Shown here one piece after another: positions 18,218-28,157 of a stretch of DNA of 64,000 bases. The notes beneath the pieces are model-generated. The model was not told the origin of the DNA. It searched no databases and saw nothing but the letters and a program-made list of their open reading frames with translations. How positions within the stretch are numbered: position 1 is the stretch's first letter; each line of letters opens with the position of its first letter. The position numbers and the translations under genes were made by a program. The stretch is from Microvirga massiliensis (GTDB lineage: Bacteria; Pseudomonadota; Alphaproteobacteria; Rhizobiales; Beijerinckiaceae): NCBI RefSeq assembly GCF_001006805.1, contig NZ_LN811351.1, positions 684,757 through 748,756 on the forward strand, written 5' to 3'.

Positions 18218-18500
18218 ACCGACCTTCTCCTTGCGTTCGCTGGCAGTCTAGCGGCGCAGCCGCGCCCAGCTTTGATCGATATCAAGAAGCCCGTCGGGGC
18301 GGTTCGCATCCTGCCCAGGATGGGCTGCGCTGCCGGTTAGCAGACATTCCAAAGCCACGCCTTCCCGGGCGAGAGGCTCGCCGACTTTTCTGGCCTTGTC
18401 GAATCCCCACCGCCCGAGAGCGCTCTACGTCTTTCCTGTGCTTCCACCGGAAGCGCCGGAGAGGCCCGCGCCGAGAGCGCGGGCGAGTAGGGAGGTGAGG

Positions 18501-19181
18501 ATGAGTGGAGCGAAAGCCCTCGGGATTGCCGCGTCGGCGGCCCTCGTGTTGTCGGTAGCCGGTAGTATCGCGCAGGCCCAGGACAGTGCCGGCGCCGCGA
18601 ACATGACATTCTTCGTAACCAGTGTGGGTTCAGGAAAGGGAGCCGACCTCGGCGGTCTCGAGGGTGCGGATCGCCATTGCCAAAATCTCGCCCAGGCCGT
18701 GGGAGCGGGCGGGAAGACCTGGCGCGCCTATTTGTCCACCCAGGCAACAGGCGGCGGCACGGCCGTGAACGCGCGGGATCGTATCGGGCGGGGACCCTGG
18801 CAGAATGCCAAGGGCGTCGTCATCGCGAAGGATGTGGCCGAGCTGCACGGCGCCAACAACCTCACGAAGCAAACGGCGATCACCGAGAAGGGCGAGATTG
18901 TCAAAGGACGTGGCGACACGCCCAACACGCATGACATCCTAACGGGATCTCAGCCCGACGGGACGGCCTTCGCGGCCGGCGAGGACCGTACCTGCGGGAA
19001 CTGGACGAAGAGCGGCACGGAGGGAGCCGCCATGGTGGGTCATCACGATCGGATCGGCCTCGACGAGCAGCCGCCGGCGAAGTCGTGGAATTCGTCGCAT
19101 TCGACCCGCGGTGGGTGCAGCCAGGAGGCGCTTCGCGGCACGGGCGGGGCCGGCTTGCTCTACTGCTTTGCCGCCAACTGA
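18501..19181 (+). CDS. Secreted lectin-like (endostatin/C-type-lectin-fold) protein
   Basis: A 226-residue exported protein. GGAGGTGAGG directly precedes the ATG at 18501, which gives a clean signal peptide (LGIAASAALVLSVAGSIAQAQ); a longer frame from 18396 is not supported. The mature part contains FFVTSVGSGKGADLGGLEGADRHCQ, AYLSTQ near residue 90, GPWQNAKG and four cysteines (C-H-Q, TCGNW, GGCSQ, LYCF) spaced as in lectin-like folds that use two disulfides. Relatives in this order are usually annotated as periplasmic lectins of unknown ligand. A perfect 11-bp hairpin follows at 19224-19251. Confidence 0.75.
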   Translation: MSGAKALGIAASAALVLSVAGSIAQAQDSAGAANMTFFVTSVGSGKGADLGGLEGADRHCQNLAQAVGAGGKTWRAYLSTQATGGGTAVNARDRIGRGPWQNAKGVVIAKDVAELHGANNLTKQTAITEKGEIVKGRGDTPNTHDILTGSQPDGTAFAAGEDRTCGNWTKSGTEGAAMVGHHDRIGLDEQPPAKSWNSSHSTRGGCSQEALRGTGGAGLLYCFAAN

Positions 19182-19223
19182 CGGGAGCGAGGCAGCTTCG
19201 GCGATATCAATTGATTGCAATGC

Positions 19224-19251
19224 GGGCGGACAGGCTGACGCCTGTCCGCCC
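19224..19251 (+). terminator. Perfect 11-bp stem-loop after the lectin-like gene
   Basis: GGGCGGACAGG (19224-19234), loop CTGACG, then CCTGTCCGCCC (19241-19251). The stem is perfect and 43 bp past the stop codon. No T-run follows, so it may act as a 3'-end stabiliser or as a terminator that needs help. Confidence 0.5.
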
Positions 19252-19379
19252 CAGGCGGCTCGAACGTTCCAACTGCCACGAAATCGACCAAGATTTCCCC
19301 CCAAGGTGCCGGGCTCACCCGTCGTTCATGAACGCGACGCTAACGTGACCGCCCCCGAATTCTCGAGCCCAATAGCGGA

Positions 19380-20351
19380 ATGAGATCCCCGGAAATCACG
19401 CGCGAGGAGGAAGCCGCCCTTGCCGCCCTCGAGCCGCGCCTCGGACGGTTGCACGTCCGGCAGCGGCTCGGGCTGGAGCACGATTTCGAGGCGCAGGTCT
19501 TTCGAGAGGGCACGCATTTCTTTCACGTAGAGAACTGGTACTCTTTCCATGGCCTGATCCGCGGGAGCCTGCGTTTGACCGGCCTCCACCGGCGGGGACG
19601 TCGTAACGCGCTCGATATCAAGGTTCGCACGAACGAAGTGCCGATCCGGAATCTCCCGCCGGCATTCGACGGTTTCACGCTTCTCCAGCTTTCCGACCTT
19701 CACCTGGACATGAACACCAGGTTTCTCGATGCCTTGATCGAACGCGTTCGGCCGCTGGAATACGACATCTGCGTGCTGACGGGAGATTATCGCGCCCGGA
19801 CCTATGGGAAATTCGGCGCCGTCCTGGATGGGCTCGAACGCCTGCGCCCGGTCATCAAGACATCTGCCTATGCAGTGCTGGGCAACCACGACACGATCCG
19901 ACTCGTGCCGCGAATGGAAGCGGTGGGGTATCAACTTCTGCTGAACGAATGGACCAAGCTGGTCCGTGATGGCGAGGCGATCTATCTCGCCGGCATCGAC
20001 GATGCGCACTACTACCGCATGGAGAACTTCCATCGCGCCGCACACGACATTCCGGGTGGCGCGGTCTCGGTTCTTCTCTCGCACACCCCGGAGGCTTACA
20101 GGCATGCGGCCCATGCCGGGTTCGACCTGATGCTGTGCGGCCATACCCACGGAGGCCAGATCTGTCTGCCCGGCGGGGTCCCGGTGCTGACCGATGCCGA
20201 CAGCCCACGAAAGCTTGCTCGCGGCCCGTGGAGTTATCACGGCATGCTCGGCTATACCTCCGTCGGGGCCGGCACCTCTCTCGTCGATGTGCGCCTCAAC
20301 TGCCCGCCCGAGGTCACCTTGCACCGGCTTCGGCGGAGCGCCAGCCGGTGA
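19380..20351 (+). CDS. Calcineurin-like metallophosphoesterase (YkuE/LpxH-like)
   Basis: A 323-residue binuclear metallophosphoesterase. All five motifs are visible: DLHLDM (about residue 103), LTGDYRART, VLGNHDT, LLSHTPE and CGHTHGGQICLPGG. The last is typical of the YkuE-like group, which acts on phospholipid-type or nucleotide substrates. An N-terminal ~95 residues rich in Arg and His precedes the catalytic domain and has no signal peptide or clear membrane helix. The start is ATG 19380 with only a weak ribosome site. It is followed on the other strand by a CarS-like gene 7 bp away; whether the pair are functionally linked is unclear. Confidence 0.85.
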   Translation: MRSPEITREEEAALAALEPRLGRLHVRQRLGLEHDFEAQVFREGTHFFHVENWYSFHGLIRGSLRLTGLHRRGRRNALDIKVRTNEVPIRNLPPAFDGFTLLQLSDLHLDMNTRFLDALIERVRPLEYDICVLTGDYRARTYGKFGAVLDGLERLRPVIKTSAYAVLGNHDTIRLVPRMEAVGYQLLLNEWTKLVRDGEAIYLAGIDDAHYYRMENFHRAAHDIPGGAVSVLLSHTPEAYRHAAHAGFDLMLCGHTHGGQICLPGGVPVLTDADSPRKLARGPWSYHGMLGYTSVGAGTSLVDVRLNCPPEVTLHRLRRSASR

Positions 20352-20358
20352 GACACGT

Positions 20359-20850
20359 TCAGTAGGGGTGGTCGCGAATGCGCAGCCTGAATAGAATCCG
20401 AGAGAGCAGGATCTCCAGCACGACAAAGACTACGACCAGGACGCAGATCTCCCACCAACTCAGATTCAATGGCGCCCTGAACACCAGGAGCGGCAGGAGG
20501 GCTTCGGGGACCTGATCGAGTCCGAAGGCCTGGGCGTGCGGCGGCAGTCGAAGCCGACGCTTGATGAAGCTCGATGCGAGATCGCCGAGCATCGACGAGG
20601 CCGCAATTCCGGCGCCGATCCGCCATTCCAGCCCCAGCAGCTCTGCCGCGAGCGCCGTGCATGCGACCGAGACGATGAGGCCACGAATGGTCTTACCTCG
20701 ACCGAACAGCGGCTGGCCGTCAGGCAGGATCAGACCAAGATCGAGAGGCGTCACAAGCTTCTGCCCGAGAAGCTTCTTGGTGAAGATCGGAGCACCATTG
20801 GCAATGCCGAGGAGAAGGAGAAGGACGAGATACAGTTCAAGATCGTCCAT
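20359..20850 (-). CDS. CDP-archaeol synthase-like (CarS/DUF46) integral membrane protein
   Basis: A 163-residue membrane protein with four or five predicted helices. The motif run GIANGAPIFTKKLLG, PLFGRGKTIRGLI, LGDLASSFIKRRLRLPPHAQAFGLDQVPEALLP (given in parts) matches the CarS/DUF46 family, whose archaeal members transfer CTP to unsaturated archaetidic acid. Key basic and acidic positions GKTIRG and GDLxxSFIKR are kept. Bacteria have no archaeol, so the substrate here must be another prenyl or lipid phosphate; bacterial members are uncharacterised. It has 7 bp to the phosphoesterase stop on the opposite strand. The start lacks a clear ribosome site. Confidence 0.75.
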   Translation of the reverse strand: MDDLELYLVLLLLLGIANGAPIFTKKLLGQKLVTPLDLGLILPDGQPLFGRGKTIRGLIVSVACTALAAELLGLEWRIGAGIAASSMLGDLASSFIKRRLRLPPHAQAFGLDQVPEALLPLLVFRAPLNLSWWEICVLVVVFVVLEILLSRILFRLRIRDHPY

Positions 20851-21198
20851 GTCGGTGAGTTGCTAGGAGACGGGGGGCCTGCGAAAGAAGTAGTGCACCT
20901 GAGTTCACAGGATGAGGGTCGATCTCGAAGACTCCTGATGGATGCGGCAGTAGGCGTATCCGCGAAGCATTGAATCGGATATGCCGGCACTGGCAGAGTC
21001 TGCAGGATGTCTTTTCCCTCGAGCCGTTTTTGCAGACGGCGAGCATCTACTCTGGCCGATAGAGCGTTATCGCTTTGGCTATCGCACCCGGCCGTTCGGT
21101 GCCGCCGCCTTACGTCGGGAGGAATGATTCCCCCTATCGGTGACTCCCGAGGCGAGGTCCACACGGGTCACAGGCGGCGTGCCAAGGAGGACTTGCTC
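20851..21198. other. Gene-free stretch upstream of the lactate permease
   Basis: These 348 bp hold no convincing coding frame. They should contain the promoters of the divergent CarS-like gene and lactate permease gene; no clear operator or riboswitch fold was recognised by eye. Confidence 0.4.
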
Positions 21199-22869
<1,671 letters not shown>

Positions 22870-22893
22870 TCGAAGGGGTTTCCCGCTCCGGCG

Positions 22894-23061
22894 CAATGGC
22901 TCGGACCATGTAGCTCGTGGTCCAGTAGCCTCGGAGCTTTCAGCCAAAGACGGGTGGTCAACTGGGCGGAATCCGAAGCATCGCCAGAGTGGCATGGATT
23001 CATTGGCCGCAACGAGGGACGCGTTCGGGAGCCCCATTGCCTGTGCGTGTTGTTCAATCAG
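22894..23061 (-). pseudogene. C-terminal remnant of a GNAT acetyltransferase, frameshifted
   Basis: On the minus strand one frame reads AMGLPNASLVAANESMPLWRCFGFRPVDHPSLA, in parts a clear match to the C-terminal half of GNAT N-acetyltransferases (LVAVNxSxPFWxRxGFxxVDxPxLA). After GPRA the homology continues in the next frame as YMVRA, the usual YMVRPL end, so a one-base frameshift is present. No upstream acetyl-CoA-binding RGxGxG motif or start codon remains. It is a decayed gene. The rest of the 22870-23491 gap shows nothing coding. Confidence 0.6.
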
Positions 23062-23455
23062 CATCGATTTGCTGGGCGGAGTAGCCCCGGACCCGCGTGA
23101 GATACAACGATAGAGATAGGTCAGGCCATAGAGGCCAGTGCTCATTACGAAGCTGAAGGCCGATCCGGCTGGTAAGTGGCGGTCGGCGAGGCGCGCAGGT
23201 CAACGACTGGATTTGGCGCCGTGTGAAGACACGGAAGAAAAAGGCAAGCGCCGAGCCTCCGCTCAGAATTGCGAGCGCAATACGATCTCGTCCTGGAACC
23301 AGTCATTCGCCGGTCCGTCTTCGAACACGTATTCGAGCGAGCCAAGGAAGAGCGCCATGAACCTGAGTCCGGTTCAATCGAAGCCCCGAACAGGCTGAAA
23401 TCGGGCTCGTCGAAACCGACAGGAGATGCCGGTGCTGGAAGAGGAGGGTGGCCGG

Positions 23456-23482
23456 AGGCCGAAGCCTAGGTGCTTCCGGCCT
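23456..23482. terminator. Hairpin downstream of the short universal stress gene
   Basis: AGGCCGAAGC (23456-23465), loop CTAGGT, then GCTTCCGGCCT (23472-23482): ten pairs with one bulged base, 9 bp past the minus-strand gene end. No T-run follows, so termination strength is uncertain. Confidence 0.4.
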
Positions 23483-23491
23483 CTGCCCGCC

Positions 23492-24001
23492 TTAGGTCAT
23501 CTGCCTCTCGGCCGCTCGCTCTGCTTGGACCTCGTGCCGCGCGAGATCCGGGCGGCTGCTCGGCGAGCGGTAGACGAGCACCGGGATGATCGAATGCGTG
23601 AGGACTTTGACCGTTTCACTCCCCAGCACCAAGGCTGAGACTCCGCGGCGGCCATGCGACGCCATGGCGATGAGATCGCAGCCCCTCTCCTCAACGGTGC
23701 GGATGATGGCTTGGTAGGGCTGATCGTCTTCCGTCTGGATCACCTCGTGCGCCACGCCGGCAGTCGTCGCAACTCTGGCGGCCTCGGCCAGAATGCGTGT
23801 GGCGCGTTCCTGCATGTTCGTTTGATAGGTATCCGCCGTCTCCTGGAGTTGATCGACACCGAAGGAGAAGGTGTGGAATGGCTCGATGACCGTGAGGAAC
23901 GTGACCTTGGCGCCGGTTTCGGCCGCGAGCGCGACGCCATGCCTGATCGCCTCATCGGAGAGGGGAGATCCGTCCGTTGGAATGAGAAGGTGGTTGTACA
24001 T
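23492..24001 (-). CDS. Universal stress protein, single-domain UspA
   Basis: A 169-residue UspA-domain protein that starts MYNHLLIPTDGSPLSDEA (first strand and Asp of the ATP site) and contains the nucleotide signature ASHGRRGVSALVLGSETVKVLTH (G-2x-G-9x-G-S). It is likely an ATP-binding stress protein. The ATG at 24001 follows GGGAGGAGC; the 13-codon longer form is unlikely. A C-terminal tail of ~20 Arg/Glu-rich residues beyond the last strand (PVLVYR) is unusual but short. It is monocistronic. Confidence 0.9.
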   Translation of the reverse strand: MYNHLLIPTDGSPLSDEAIRHGVALAAETGAKVTFLTVIEPFHTFSFGVDQLQETADTYQTNMQERATRILAEAARVATTAGVAHEVIQTEDDQPYQAIIRTVEERGCDLIAMASHGRRGVSALVLGSETVKVLTHSIIPVLVYRSPSSRPDLARHEVQAERAAERQMT

Positions 24002-24124
24002 GTGCTCCTCCCGTGGGGAACCGCCCCACACGAACAGCACACCACGATCTGCCGGATAGCGCGTTGCGTTAAGTCAAAAACCGCTGGATCCGAAGGGAGC
24101 ACGAAGGGCGGAGTGGGGCCGCCT

Positions 24125-25372
24125 CTATCCCCCCGCGCGGAAAAGGTGCCCCTTTTCCGTCACGGCGATGATCACGAGCGTGAGGGCGCCAAGCAGAAGA
24201 AAGCCGGTGCTCAGCGGGATTAGCGTGTGGTCATAGGCATGCCCCACGACCGACCCGATGCTGGCCGCGATCAGCGTCGTGATCGATCCGAAGAGGGAGG
24301 ATGCCGTGCCCGCGATATGCCCCTGTGGCTCCATCGCGAGGGCATTGAAATTCGAGAAGATCATGCCGACGAGGAACATGACCGCGCCGAGCAGGACCAT
24401 GAAGGGCAGAAGGCTAAGCGCGCCGAAAGAGGCGAGGAGTGCGAGCAGAGCGGAGACGCCCGTAAAGACCGTCACGGCTCCGTGCGACATGACCCGCATC
24501 CCGAATCGCCCGACGAGCCGCGAATTGATGAACGACGACACCGACATCGCGAGAGCGATGGCAGCGAAGGCGAGCGGAAAATAGGGACCGAGCCCGAAGA
24601 TCTCGGTAAAGATCTGCTGCGCCGACATCAGGAAGCCGAACAGGGCGCCGAACATCGTGCCGCCCGCCAGAGCGTATCCGAGGCTTTGTCGCGTGGTCAG
24701 CACCTCCCGGAACGCGGATAATATCTGCTTCGGGCCAAGCGCCCGCCGCTTCGCTGTCGGGAGTGTTTCGGGCAGCCTGAGCATCACCCAGATCGCAATG
24801 AGAAATCCGTAAGCCGTCAGGAGGACGAAGATCGCCCGCCACGGTGCGAACAGGATGATGAGCTGTCCGATGGAGGGCGCCAGCACTGGGATGGCCATGA
24901 ACACCATCATGGCGAGCGACATCACGCTCGCCATGGCACGGCCGCCGAAGCAATCGCGCACCACGGAGGTGGTGATCACCCGCGGTGCCGCCGATCCGAG
25001 CCCGTGGAGGAATCGCGCGGCCAGGAGCAACTCGAAACTCGGCGTCATCGCGCAGAGGCCGGCCGCGAGGACATAAAGTGCAAGGCCCCAGAGCAGGACG
25101 GCCTTGCGGCCGAACCGGTCCGAGACCGAGCCGATCAGAACCTGCCCGATCCCGAAGCCGATCAGATAGGAAGAGAGGACGAGTTGCCGATCGTTGTCCT
25201 GGAGGACTCCGAGAGCGTTGCCGATATCCGGAAGGGCAGGCAGCATGATGTCGATCGCCAGAGCGTTCAGAGCCATCAGGCTTGCGATGAGGACGACGAA
25301 TTCGGCGAAGCCCATCGGAGAATGCGAGGGCGCGGCCGAGGTGCGGCTTGGGGCGGGCTGGTGCTGGGTCAT
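24125..25372 (-). CDS. Bcr/CflA-type multidrug efflux MFS transporter
   Basis: A 415-residue, 12-helix major facilitator protein of the DHA1 group. It has ALNALAIDIMLPALPDIG in helix 1 and the A-motif GSVSDRFGRKAVLLWG in loop 2-3, and RVITTSVVRDCFGG in the Bcr-specific region. It would export drugs or dipeptides in exchange for protons. The start at ATG 25372 (MTQHQPAPS) is chosen over a TTG at 25423; neither has a strong ribosome site. It is followed on the minus strand by no close partner; the next gene upstream is an SDR 136 bp away. Confidence 0.9.
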   Translation of the reverse strand: MTQHQPAPSRTSAAPSHSPMGFAEFVVLIASLMALNALAIDIMLPALPDIGNALGVLQDNDRQLVLSSYLIGFGIGQVLIGSVSDRFGRKAVLLWGLALYVLAAGLCAMTPSFELLLAARFLHGLGSAAPRVITTSVVRDCFGGRAMASVMSLAMMVFMAIPVLAPSIGQLIILFAPWRAIFVLLTAYGFLIAIWVMLRLPETLPTAKRRALGPKQILSAFREVLTTRQSLGYALAGGTMFGALFGFLMSAQQIFTEIFGLGPYFPLAFAAIALAMSVSSFINSRLVGRFGMRVMSHGAVTVFTGVSALLALLASFGALSLLPFMVLLGAVMFLVGMIFSNFNALAMEPQGHIAGTASSLFGSITTLIAASIGSVVGHAYDHTLIPLSTGFLLLGALTLVIIAVTEKGHLFRAGG

Positions 25373-25508
25373 CACGGAGATTCGGAAGGCCTGCCTTGTC
25401 GCCGCCCTGCCGCTTTCTGGCAATCCTGCAACTGGCCGATGGGATCTGGTTAGCGTCCGGTGTGAAGACTCGCTCGGATGTACGGCGGCGCCATGCCCGA
25501 CTCCGCCA

Positions 25509-26366
25509 TCACTCGCCGCGCATGAACCGGTCGAATGCTTCCTCGTAGTCGGGATGCCAGCGCGAGAGGGCAGGCCGGTTCTCGATCACGTCCTCGGCCG
25601 ACCAGCGAATCCGTTTTCGGTCCATCTCGGTCGTGGTCTCGTTATCCGGGCACAGGATGTAGAAATCGCCGCGCGCCATGGCGGGAAGGAGCAGGTCGAC
25701 GACTTGGTCCGGTGTCCAGGCTCCCGGAGGTCTCTCGGTAACGCCGCGGGCGCGGGTCAGCCCCGTGAAGACGAAGCCCGGGATCAGGAGATGCGCGGTG
25801 ACGTGGCATCCGGGGATCGTCCGGAGGTGATGGGCCAAGGCCTCGGTCGCGACCTTCACGCCAGCCTTGGAGACGTTGTAGGCCGTATCTCCCGGTGGCG
25901 TCGTGATGCCCTGCTTTGATCCGGTATTGACGATGGCCGCCGGCGCTCCGTTCCCGATCATGGCGGGCGCGAAGACCTGGATTCCGTTGATGACACCCCA
26001 CAGATTCGTGTCGAGGATGGAGTGCCAGCGCCCCGGGTCACTGAGGATCTGGCCACCGCCCTCGATTCCCGCATTGTTCATCAGGAGCGCGATCGGACCG
26101 AAGGTGCTCTCGACACGGTCCTTGAGCTGCTCGACAGCTTCGCGTCGGCGGACATCCGTCGGAACGGCGAGCACGGCATCCGTGCTATCGGGCGAGTCTG
26201 CCGCGACGTCTTCTGCCGCTCGGTCGAGCGCATCGCCGGGAAGATCGGCGAGGCAGACTCTCAGCCCGAGTGACGCCAGACGCCTCGCGGCGGCCAGTCC
26301 GATCCCGCTGGCGGCTCCGGTGACGACCGCCACGTTGCCGCGCGCAATTGCAGGATGATGCTCCAT
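25509..26366 (-). CDS. Short-chain dehydrogenase/reductase (SDR)
   Basis: A 285-residue classical SDR. It has the cofactor motif TGAASGIG (residues ~17-24), NNAG near residue 97, the serine strand NTGSKQG and the catalytic YNVSK. Asp after the second strand (LADLPGD) suggests NAD(H) preference. The C-terminal ~50 residues (TEMDRKRIRWSAEDVIENRPALSRW) are an extension found in a subset of Actinobacterial and Rhizobiales SDRs. GGAGAG precedes the ATG at 26366. It lies between the MFS pump and dedA on the same strand. The substrate is unknown. Confidence 0.88.
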   Translation of the reverse strand: MEHHPAIARGNVAVVTGAASGIGLAAARRLASLGLRVCLADLPGDALDRAAEDVAADSPDSTDAVLAVPTDVRRREAVEQLKDRVESTFGPIALLMNNAGIEGGGQILSDPGRWHSILDTNLWGVINGIQVFAPAMIGNGAPAAIVNTGSKQGITTPPGDTAYNVSKAGVKVATEALAHHLRTIPGCHVTAHLLIPGFVFTGLTRARGVTERPPGAWTPDQVVDLLLPAMARGDFYILCPDNETTTEMDRKRIRWSAEDVIENRPALSRWHPDYEEAFDRFMRGE

Positions 26367-26411
26367 GTCGCTCTCCACATCCAATCGCTCGCCTCCAAGC
26401 GAGCGCAATGT

Positions 26412-27017
26412 TCAATGCTGAGGTGCGTTCGGAAAGGTCGCGACCCGGTAGACGTAAAGAACAAGGATGGCCGCGAGAATAACGTTCGTCACAGGATTGA
26501 GCCAGGCTTCGACGAGCTCGTACTGCGCCTCGAGCATATATCCGGCCGCGGCGAGCAGGAGGGTCCAAAGGGTCGTTCCTATCGTCGAGTACGCCAGGAA
26601 TGACACGAACGGCATCCGAACGATCCCGGCCGGAATGGAGATCAGGGTGCGGATCGCGGGGATCAGGCGGCCGAGGAACACGGCCTTGCCGCTGTGCCGC
26701 AGGAAAAAGGCCTGGGCACGATCGAGATCGTCCAGAGAGACCGTCATCCAACGGCCGTAGCGGGCCGAGGCGGCTCGGAGGTGATCGTAGCCGAGAAGCT
26801 GCCCGACATAGTACCAGATCGTCGCGCCGGCGAGCGATCCTAGGGCGCCTGCGAGGACGGCGAGCGGCAGGCTGAGTTTGCCGCGCGCCGCCGTGAAGCC
26901 GGCCAGCGGCATGATCAGCTCCGAAGGAATCGGAGGGAAGACGTTCTCGGCGAACATCAGGAAGGCGATGCCGAGATAGCCGCTGCTCTCGACGAGCCCG
27001 GTGATCCAATCGAACAT
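26412..27017 (-). CDS. DedA-family membrane protein
   Basis: A 201-residue membrane protein of the DedA/SNARE-associated superfamily, now regarded as lipid (undecaprenyl phosphate or phosphatidylethanolamine) flippases. Family marks: FAENVFPPIPSELIMPLAGF near residue 25, GATIWYYVGQLLG, RHSGKAVFLGRLIPAIRTLISIPAGIVRMPF (in parts) with the conserved Arg and Pro residues. ATG 27017 is chosen over the TTG one codon upstream; AGAAGG lies before it. It is 24 bp after the DUF1206 gene on the same strand, so the two envelope genes form one operon. Confidence 0.92.
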   Translation of the reverse strand: MFDWITGLVESSGYLGIAFLMFAENVFPPIPSELIMPLAGFTAARGKLSLPLAVLAGALGSLAGATIWYYVGQLLGYDHLRAASARYGRWMTVSLDDLDRAQAFFLRHSGKAVFLGRLIPAIRTLISIPAGIVRMPFVSFLAYSTIGTTLWTLLLAAAGYMLEAQYELVEAWLNPVTNVILAAILVLYVYRVATFPNAPQH

Positions 27018-27041
27018 CAACTGCCCCTTCTTCGCATGCCT

Positions 27042-27887
27042 TCAATGCCGGATGGCCTGCACGGTATCGGCAACGGCATTCTTGGCATCATCCAGATCCG
27101 GTGCGTCGATCCGACGGAAACGGGCCTGGACCAGCCCGAACACTCCGAAAGCCAGGAGACCCGCCGCCGTGATTCCCAAAAGCACCTGGCCATAGGGCTG
27201 GGAGCCGAGCTTCGCGAGAGCGCCACCGAGCCCGATCGCCTCCTGGGACGAGCTGTACCACGCCGCAACGACGAGAAACCCGCCGATCAGGACGAACACC
27301 ACGCCGCGAGCCATGAAGCCCATTCGCCCGACCGGAATGGCCCACCGAGATGTCTGCTGATCGCAGTGCAGCTTCTCGGTCACGTTCCCACGCCACCCTT
27401 TCAGGAGAAAGGCGATGCCTGCTCCGATGATCGCCAGCCCCACGATCCCGACGAGCCACTGTCCGAACGGCTTCTCCAGGAGCCACGCGGTCCAGTCGCG
27501 GGCCGACTGGTCGTCTCCACCCGAGTCTGGCCGGCCGAGGGCGAGACGCAAGGCTGAAAGGGCGAGACCGGCGTAAACCAGCCCGCTCAGGAAATGGGCA
27601 CCGCGTGTCGCCAGCGCTTTCCCGGAACTGCCCCGATGGTCGGCGTCGGTAACGGGCTCGATCAGCCGCCATGCTGCGAAGAAGGCCAATCCCAGCGCGA
27701 TTGCGATGATGATCAGGTCTCCGAAAGGCTGGTCGAGAAGGGTGCGCAATGCGCTCCGGCTCCCGCCCGTCTGGCCACCGCTTCCGATCGCAGCAAGGAC
27801 TGCAAGCCCACCCACGAGGCAGTAAACCACTCCGCGCGCGCCGTATCCGAGGCGCGCCATGATTTCCAGCGGGTTCGACGAACTCAC
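27042..27887 (-). CDS. DUF1206 integral membrane protein
   Basis: A 281-residue protein with three repeats of a two-helix unit, each opening with a motif like ARLGYGARGVVYCLVGGLAVLAAI, LATRGAHFLSGLVYAGLAL and GRMGFMARGVVFVLIGGFLVVAA. This triplicated unit defines DUF1206; no function is known. A GTG at 27887 stands 6 nt after GGGAGG and gives the normal start before the first repeat; a TTG 39 nt upstream is less likely. It is the first gene of the operon with dedA and probably acts in the cell envelope. Confidence 0.88.
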   Translation of the reverse strand: MSSSNPLEIMARLGYGARGVVYCLVGGLAVLAAIGSGGQTGGSRSALRTLLDQPFGDLIIIAIALGLAFFAAWRLIEPVTDADHRGSSGKALATRGAHFLSGLVYAGLALSALRLALGRPDSGGDDQSARDWTAWLLEKPFGQWLVGIVGLAIIGAGIAFLLKGWRGNVTEKLHCDQQTSRWAIPVGRMGFMARGVVFVLIGGFLVVAAWYSSSQEAIGLGGALAKLGSQPYGQVLLGITAAGLLAFGVFGLVQARFRRIDAPDLDDAKNAVADTVQAIRH

Positions 27888-28157
27888 CACACGCCTCCCG
27901 ATTGCCGCAAGCCAGGCAGTCGGCAACGAGGGGAGGGGCGCAAGTGTTCCGCCGGAAGGCCACTCCCTTGGGTCCTCTGATCGGGCGTGCCGGCGGGCCG
28001 GGTCCCCGGGAAACCATTCTCTCGATTGCGGATCCGATCCGCCTGCTGCAGAGAGGCAGCGCGATCAGGCCCGGGACCGCTGAGCGTTGGCGGTCGTCCG
28101 CCGGGTTCGCCACGAGATCGCAGGGTTCGGTTTTTCTGGCAGGGTGTGGAGACCACG

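Noticed and set aside
23138..23398. An 86-codon frame on the plus strand in the gap between the lactate permease and the usp gene.
   Set aside because: No ribosome site, no motif, odd composition; more likely chance in the gap that also holds a GNAT pseudogene.
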